64,000 nucleotides of DNA from Sciurus carolinensis (taxonomy: Eukaryota; Chordata; Mammalia; Rodentia; Sciuridae). Position 1 is the first letter of the stretch; every line of letters starts with the position of its first letter. A program made the position numbers and the translations under genes. The DNA is taken from the NCBI RefSeq assembly GCF_902686445.1, contig NC_062226.1, positions 13,426,001 through 13,490,000 on the forward strand. The letters run 5' to 3'. A model generated the notes under the pieces. That model ran no database searches. It was not told the origin of the DNA and saw nothing but the letters and a program-made list of their open reading frames with translations. Shown here in pieces: positions 60,741 through 64,000 of the stretch.

Positions 60741-61874
60741 GGAATGGTCTATTTCCACATCAGCCACTGGTATATCCCGGAGCCTAGCCTCGGGCCGAGG
60801 CCACCACAGCTTCAGATTCACCAAAGGAAGAAAACAGCAAATCATACGCTAGCACACACGCATAACACGCGTGTCTGCACACATTCCCACAGAGCCTGCT
60901 GAGAGTTCAGATGCTGCCATCTATGGGCAAGAAAAGCATCTCACTCTCCCTGAGATTGGACAGCAGGAGGCCCACTTTTCAAACTTGGCTGGGTTTACAA
61001 AGAGCCCAGCTAATTCTAAGTGAGTCTGTTTTCCATTTTGGACCTTGAGGCTACAGCCATTTAAAAACAAGATCCATAAACCACTGACGCTAGTCCACTG
61101 CCCACAAGCTCCCCATGGGACCAGAAAAGACAGAGGTTTCTTCTCAGCTCTCATAACCCCAGCGGGTGCTCACTTGGTGCCTGTTGGCTGATTATAACTT
61201 CTAACACAAGGCAAGGAGCATATTCTGAGTCAGAGTCATCCAGATGGGAAGGCCAGCCCAAGGTACAGAGTGCATCCCTAGCGTTACCTGCAGCCTTGTT
61301 CAGAGACCCTGCCTGGATCCCAGCTGGCTGGGTTTGGCCACCCGCCAGCATAAGAAATAAGCAAAGATGGGAAAATGCGTAGTGAACTTCATGCTGTTTG
61401 ATCTCACTGGGGAGAAGCAGCTAGGTTGCCTCTCCCTAGTTCCATAGAAGCAGTTACAATTCATACAAGTGAAAGTCAGGTGATGTACGTGTGCAGATTT
61501 AGTTGACTGAAGAGGGACAAAAGGCAGGAAATGCACACAGAAGATGTAGTTAGCCTGTGCAGGACAGACAGGCAGCCGGGGTGGGGGGTGCAGCTGGGGG
61601 AGGTGCAGCCCTTTGCTTCCATTCTCAGCATGAGAAAGTTGCTCCTAAATTCAGAGGGGCCCCCAAAGTCAGTCTGCTTCACTAGTCACAATGTGCAACT
61701 GCTGCAGAGCTTACCTTTGGGTGGCTACTGGGGGGAGTGGGGGGAGGCTGGGTCAGAGCCTTTTTTCATTCTGTGGGACCACCCCCAGTTCACTAGGTGG
61801 ACTTTCAGACTTAGTGTCCAGTAACAACAAAAGGATTCAAATGGCCACCCTCAAGAAGTCATCACTTTCTGTGC

Positions 61875-62015
61875 ACCAAGTGTTAAAACTCTATAGTCGC
61901 CATGCCTCAGCCTCATGGTAACTCTACCAGGTAGGTAATACTGGTCTTTGTCAAAGCAAAGACATAGACTCAGAGAGGTAAAGTAATATGCTAGAGTCAC
62001 ACAGCTAAGATGCCC
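61875..62015 (-). repeat. MIR fragment
   Basis: ACTCAGAGAGGTAAAGTAAT then ATGCTAGAGTCACACAGCTA is the reverse MIR core. Confidence 0.7.
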
Positions 62016-62617
62016 AGCAGTTCCCACCAAGCCAGGCTGCCTCCCCCACACCCTGGTCTCACTCAATGCCAAGCTATAAGGCTAGGTCTCTTGCTCACTC
62101 AAGAAAAACGCAAAGCTTTGGTTGCTGTAGATCAGAGGTGGCAAACCTCTTCTGCAGAGGGCCAGACATACTTTAGACTTTGCAGACCACTTACCCTATT
62201 TCTTTTCTTTTACTTTTTTTTTTTCTTTTTAAAATAACTCTTTTAAAGTATAAAAAGCATTCTTAGCTCAGGGACATACAAAACAGACTGGGGCCTCTCC
62301 AGGAGCTAGTTTGCCTTCATGGATACATAGAGAATAATGTTTATGCTCTTAAGCAAAAAACCTTGTGGTGGAAACATGTATCCAAGCCAAATGCTAAGCC
62401 CTCTGCCGTATCTCTCCCCCTTCCGATGGCTTCCTACTGAGTCACTCTCTGCTCAAGAAGGCCCTACCTCACTCTGCAACTGGGCAGTAAACTATTTCAA
62501 GGATTGTTCAGATTCTAGACACTCACAGTTACAGGTTAAAGAGACAGTCTGCTGGGAAGAGAAAGGGAACAAATATGGTGGATAAAAAGAATCTTAAGAC
62601 ATTAAAAGATCCAGGCT

Positions 62618-62695
62618 CCTGGCTCAAGCGTAGCTCAGGGGTAGAGCACATGCCCAGTATGCCTTAGGCCTCGGCTCCATCCCCAGCAGCAAGAC
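62618..62695 (+). mobile_element. ID SINE, diverged
   Basis: GCTCAAGCGTAGCTCAGGGG, AGAGCACATGCCCAGTATGC and GGCTCCATCCCCAGCAGC. Confidence 0.75.
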
Positions 62696-63547
62696 AGATC
62701 TGTGCTATAGACCAGGTCCTGTTACTGGAATATCTTTTACGTCCAACTACAATACTTTTTTTTATAAAACCTAGAGGGGATAAGGAGCCTGAAGATATTT
62801 TTCATAATGACCGAGCATTAAGTCACTGATCTCACACCCACACCAGGAGGCAGGACAGCTCCAATCAGACCCTAGACAGGTGGAAAAGTAGACGCCCGGA
62901 AGGGGGTGGCAAGGTGAGGGGACAAGAGAAGTTGCCATTTCCAGTTCTCGGAGGTGGAGACAGGGATAGGTTAGAGAGAGAAACGACTTACCCAAGATCA
63001 CACAGCCCAGACAAACTAGGGGCGTGACCATGGCCAAGTTCCTTGATCCTCCTAGGGCTTAGGTCTGGTCACAACTGAAAGCATTTTGGTTGAGGTACTT
63101 TTGGAATCTCACAGTGGTAGAACAGCAGTCAGATAGCCTGCTCTGTGCTTAGGGGAACACTTGTTCTCTTGGGGTGTGAGCATTGGGTTCATGAGGTGCA
63201 GGGATGGGGCCAAGCAATTCCTGATTCCTAAGAACCAGCTATAAAAGTGGAGTTTGGAAAGAAACTGTTGTTTTGAGGTGAGGAGGCAGTCAGGAGAAGT
63301 GTCCTCTGCCAAGAGTGACCACAGATACACCAAAGTCTCTGGGGTGGGAATACAAAGTCCAATCCTTCAGTTATAAGTGCGGGGGCAGAGGAGTGACCTG
63401 GCATGAGCACTGGAAGGGAGGCTTAGGATATGGTCCATTTTATAGATGAGGATCCTGCAGCCTTGAGAGAGGCCAGGGCTTCTTACCAAAGAATTTTTCC
63501 CTTCAGCTGACAATATACAAGTACACGGTATTAATTAAGAAAGCCCA

Positions 63548-63645
63548 AGGGTTGGGGATGTAGTTCAGTGATAGGAAAGGCTCTGGGCTCAATCCCCAGC
63601 ACTGCAAAAAACAAAACAAAACAAAAACAAACAAACAAATAAAAT
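63548..63645 (+). mobile_element. ID SINE, internally shortened
   Basis: AAGGGTTGGGGATGTAGTTC AGTG, then directly GGGCTCAATCCCCAGCACTG and an AAAAC-rich tail; the middle of the ID body is missing. Confidence 0.8.
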
Positions 63646-64000
63646 GCAGATGTGTACAAATGATTGATTTGGGAATAATCAGTCTCCTTACAAATAGTGC
63701 ACTTTCTTTTACGAACAGAATTCATTACAAAAAGACTCCATTCTGGCCTTTGATGGCAAGGGCCCTGGTGCAATGTTTCTCACACTTGAATTTGCCCATG
63801 ACTCCCATGGGGATCTTGTGAAAATGCAGATTTGAATTCAGTAGGCCCAGAATAGGTAGGGTTACCAGATAAAATGCAGTATGCCCACTTAAATTTGAAT
63901 TTTGGAAACACATTAAAAGTTTTTGGTAGAAGTATGTTCTAAATATTGCAAGGAGGATATTGTGCTTAAACAATCACTCATTTTTATATGAAATTCAAAT

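Overview
The window is mammalian nuclear DNA, most likely from a squirrel-family rodent (Sciuridae). It is rich in tRNA-derived ID SINEs and in composite SINEs that join a B1 (7SL-like) head to an ID body, a combination typical of squirrels. Older MIR, L2, L1 and MaLR fragments are also present. The gene pair and its order, STOM and GSN tail to tail, match human 9q33.2.

Layout. Positions 1-5645 hold the last intron, last coding exon (3646-3840) and long 3' UTR of stomatin (STOM) on the + strand. Positions 5646-15920 are the intergenic gap; about half of it is a 4.7 kb class I endogenous retrovirus (ERV) insert (7737-12415) in minus orientation. Positions 15921-42519 hold gelsolin (GSN) on the - strand. 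All 17 coding exons of the secreted (plasma) form can be read with GT-AG boundaries; their lengths sum to 2349 nt, giving an intact 782-residue precursor. The introns carry SINEs, old L1 ends, a MaLR LTR split by an ID element, and MIR/L2 relics. Positions 42520-64000 are the GSN promoter-side region. There I see no other protein-coding gene, but I do see one strong candidate alternative GSN first exon (54231-54272) with its own TATA/MEF2-type promoter, and a clean solo LTR (58131-58693).

How the parts work together. One set of GSN exons (2-17) can be joined to several 5' ends. The plasma exon at 42376-42519 supplies a signal peptide (782 aa). A small exon at 42255-42316 supplies MEKLFCCF (742 aa, the gelsolin-3 type known from brain). 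Initiation at Met52 in exon 2 gives the 731-aa cytoplasmic form. The new candidate at 54.2 kb would supply MAEEETLGDNCDPW (748 aa). All donors are phase 0 and fit the phase 0 acceptor of exon 2. The first exon of the ubiquitous cytoplasmic transcript was not found and probably lies beyond position 64000.

Most unusual items: the ERV is laid out like retroviral RNA (R-U5 ... U3-R, no complete LTR) and flanked by a 12-bp target duplication, as if copied by the L1 machinery, yet ends in a G-run instead of poly(A); it also contains two separate gag starts. Repeat family names and borders are from visual comparison only.
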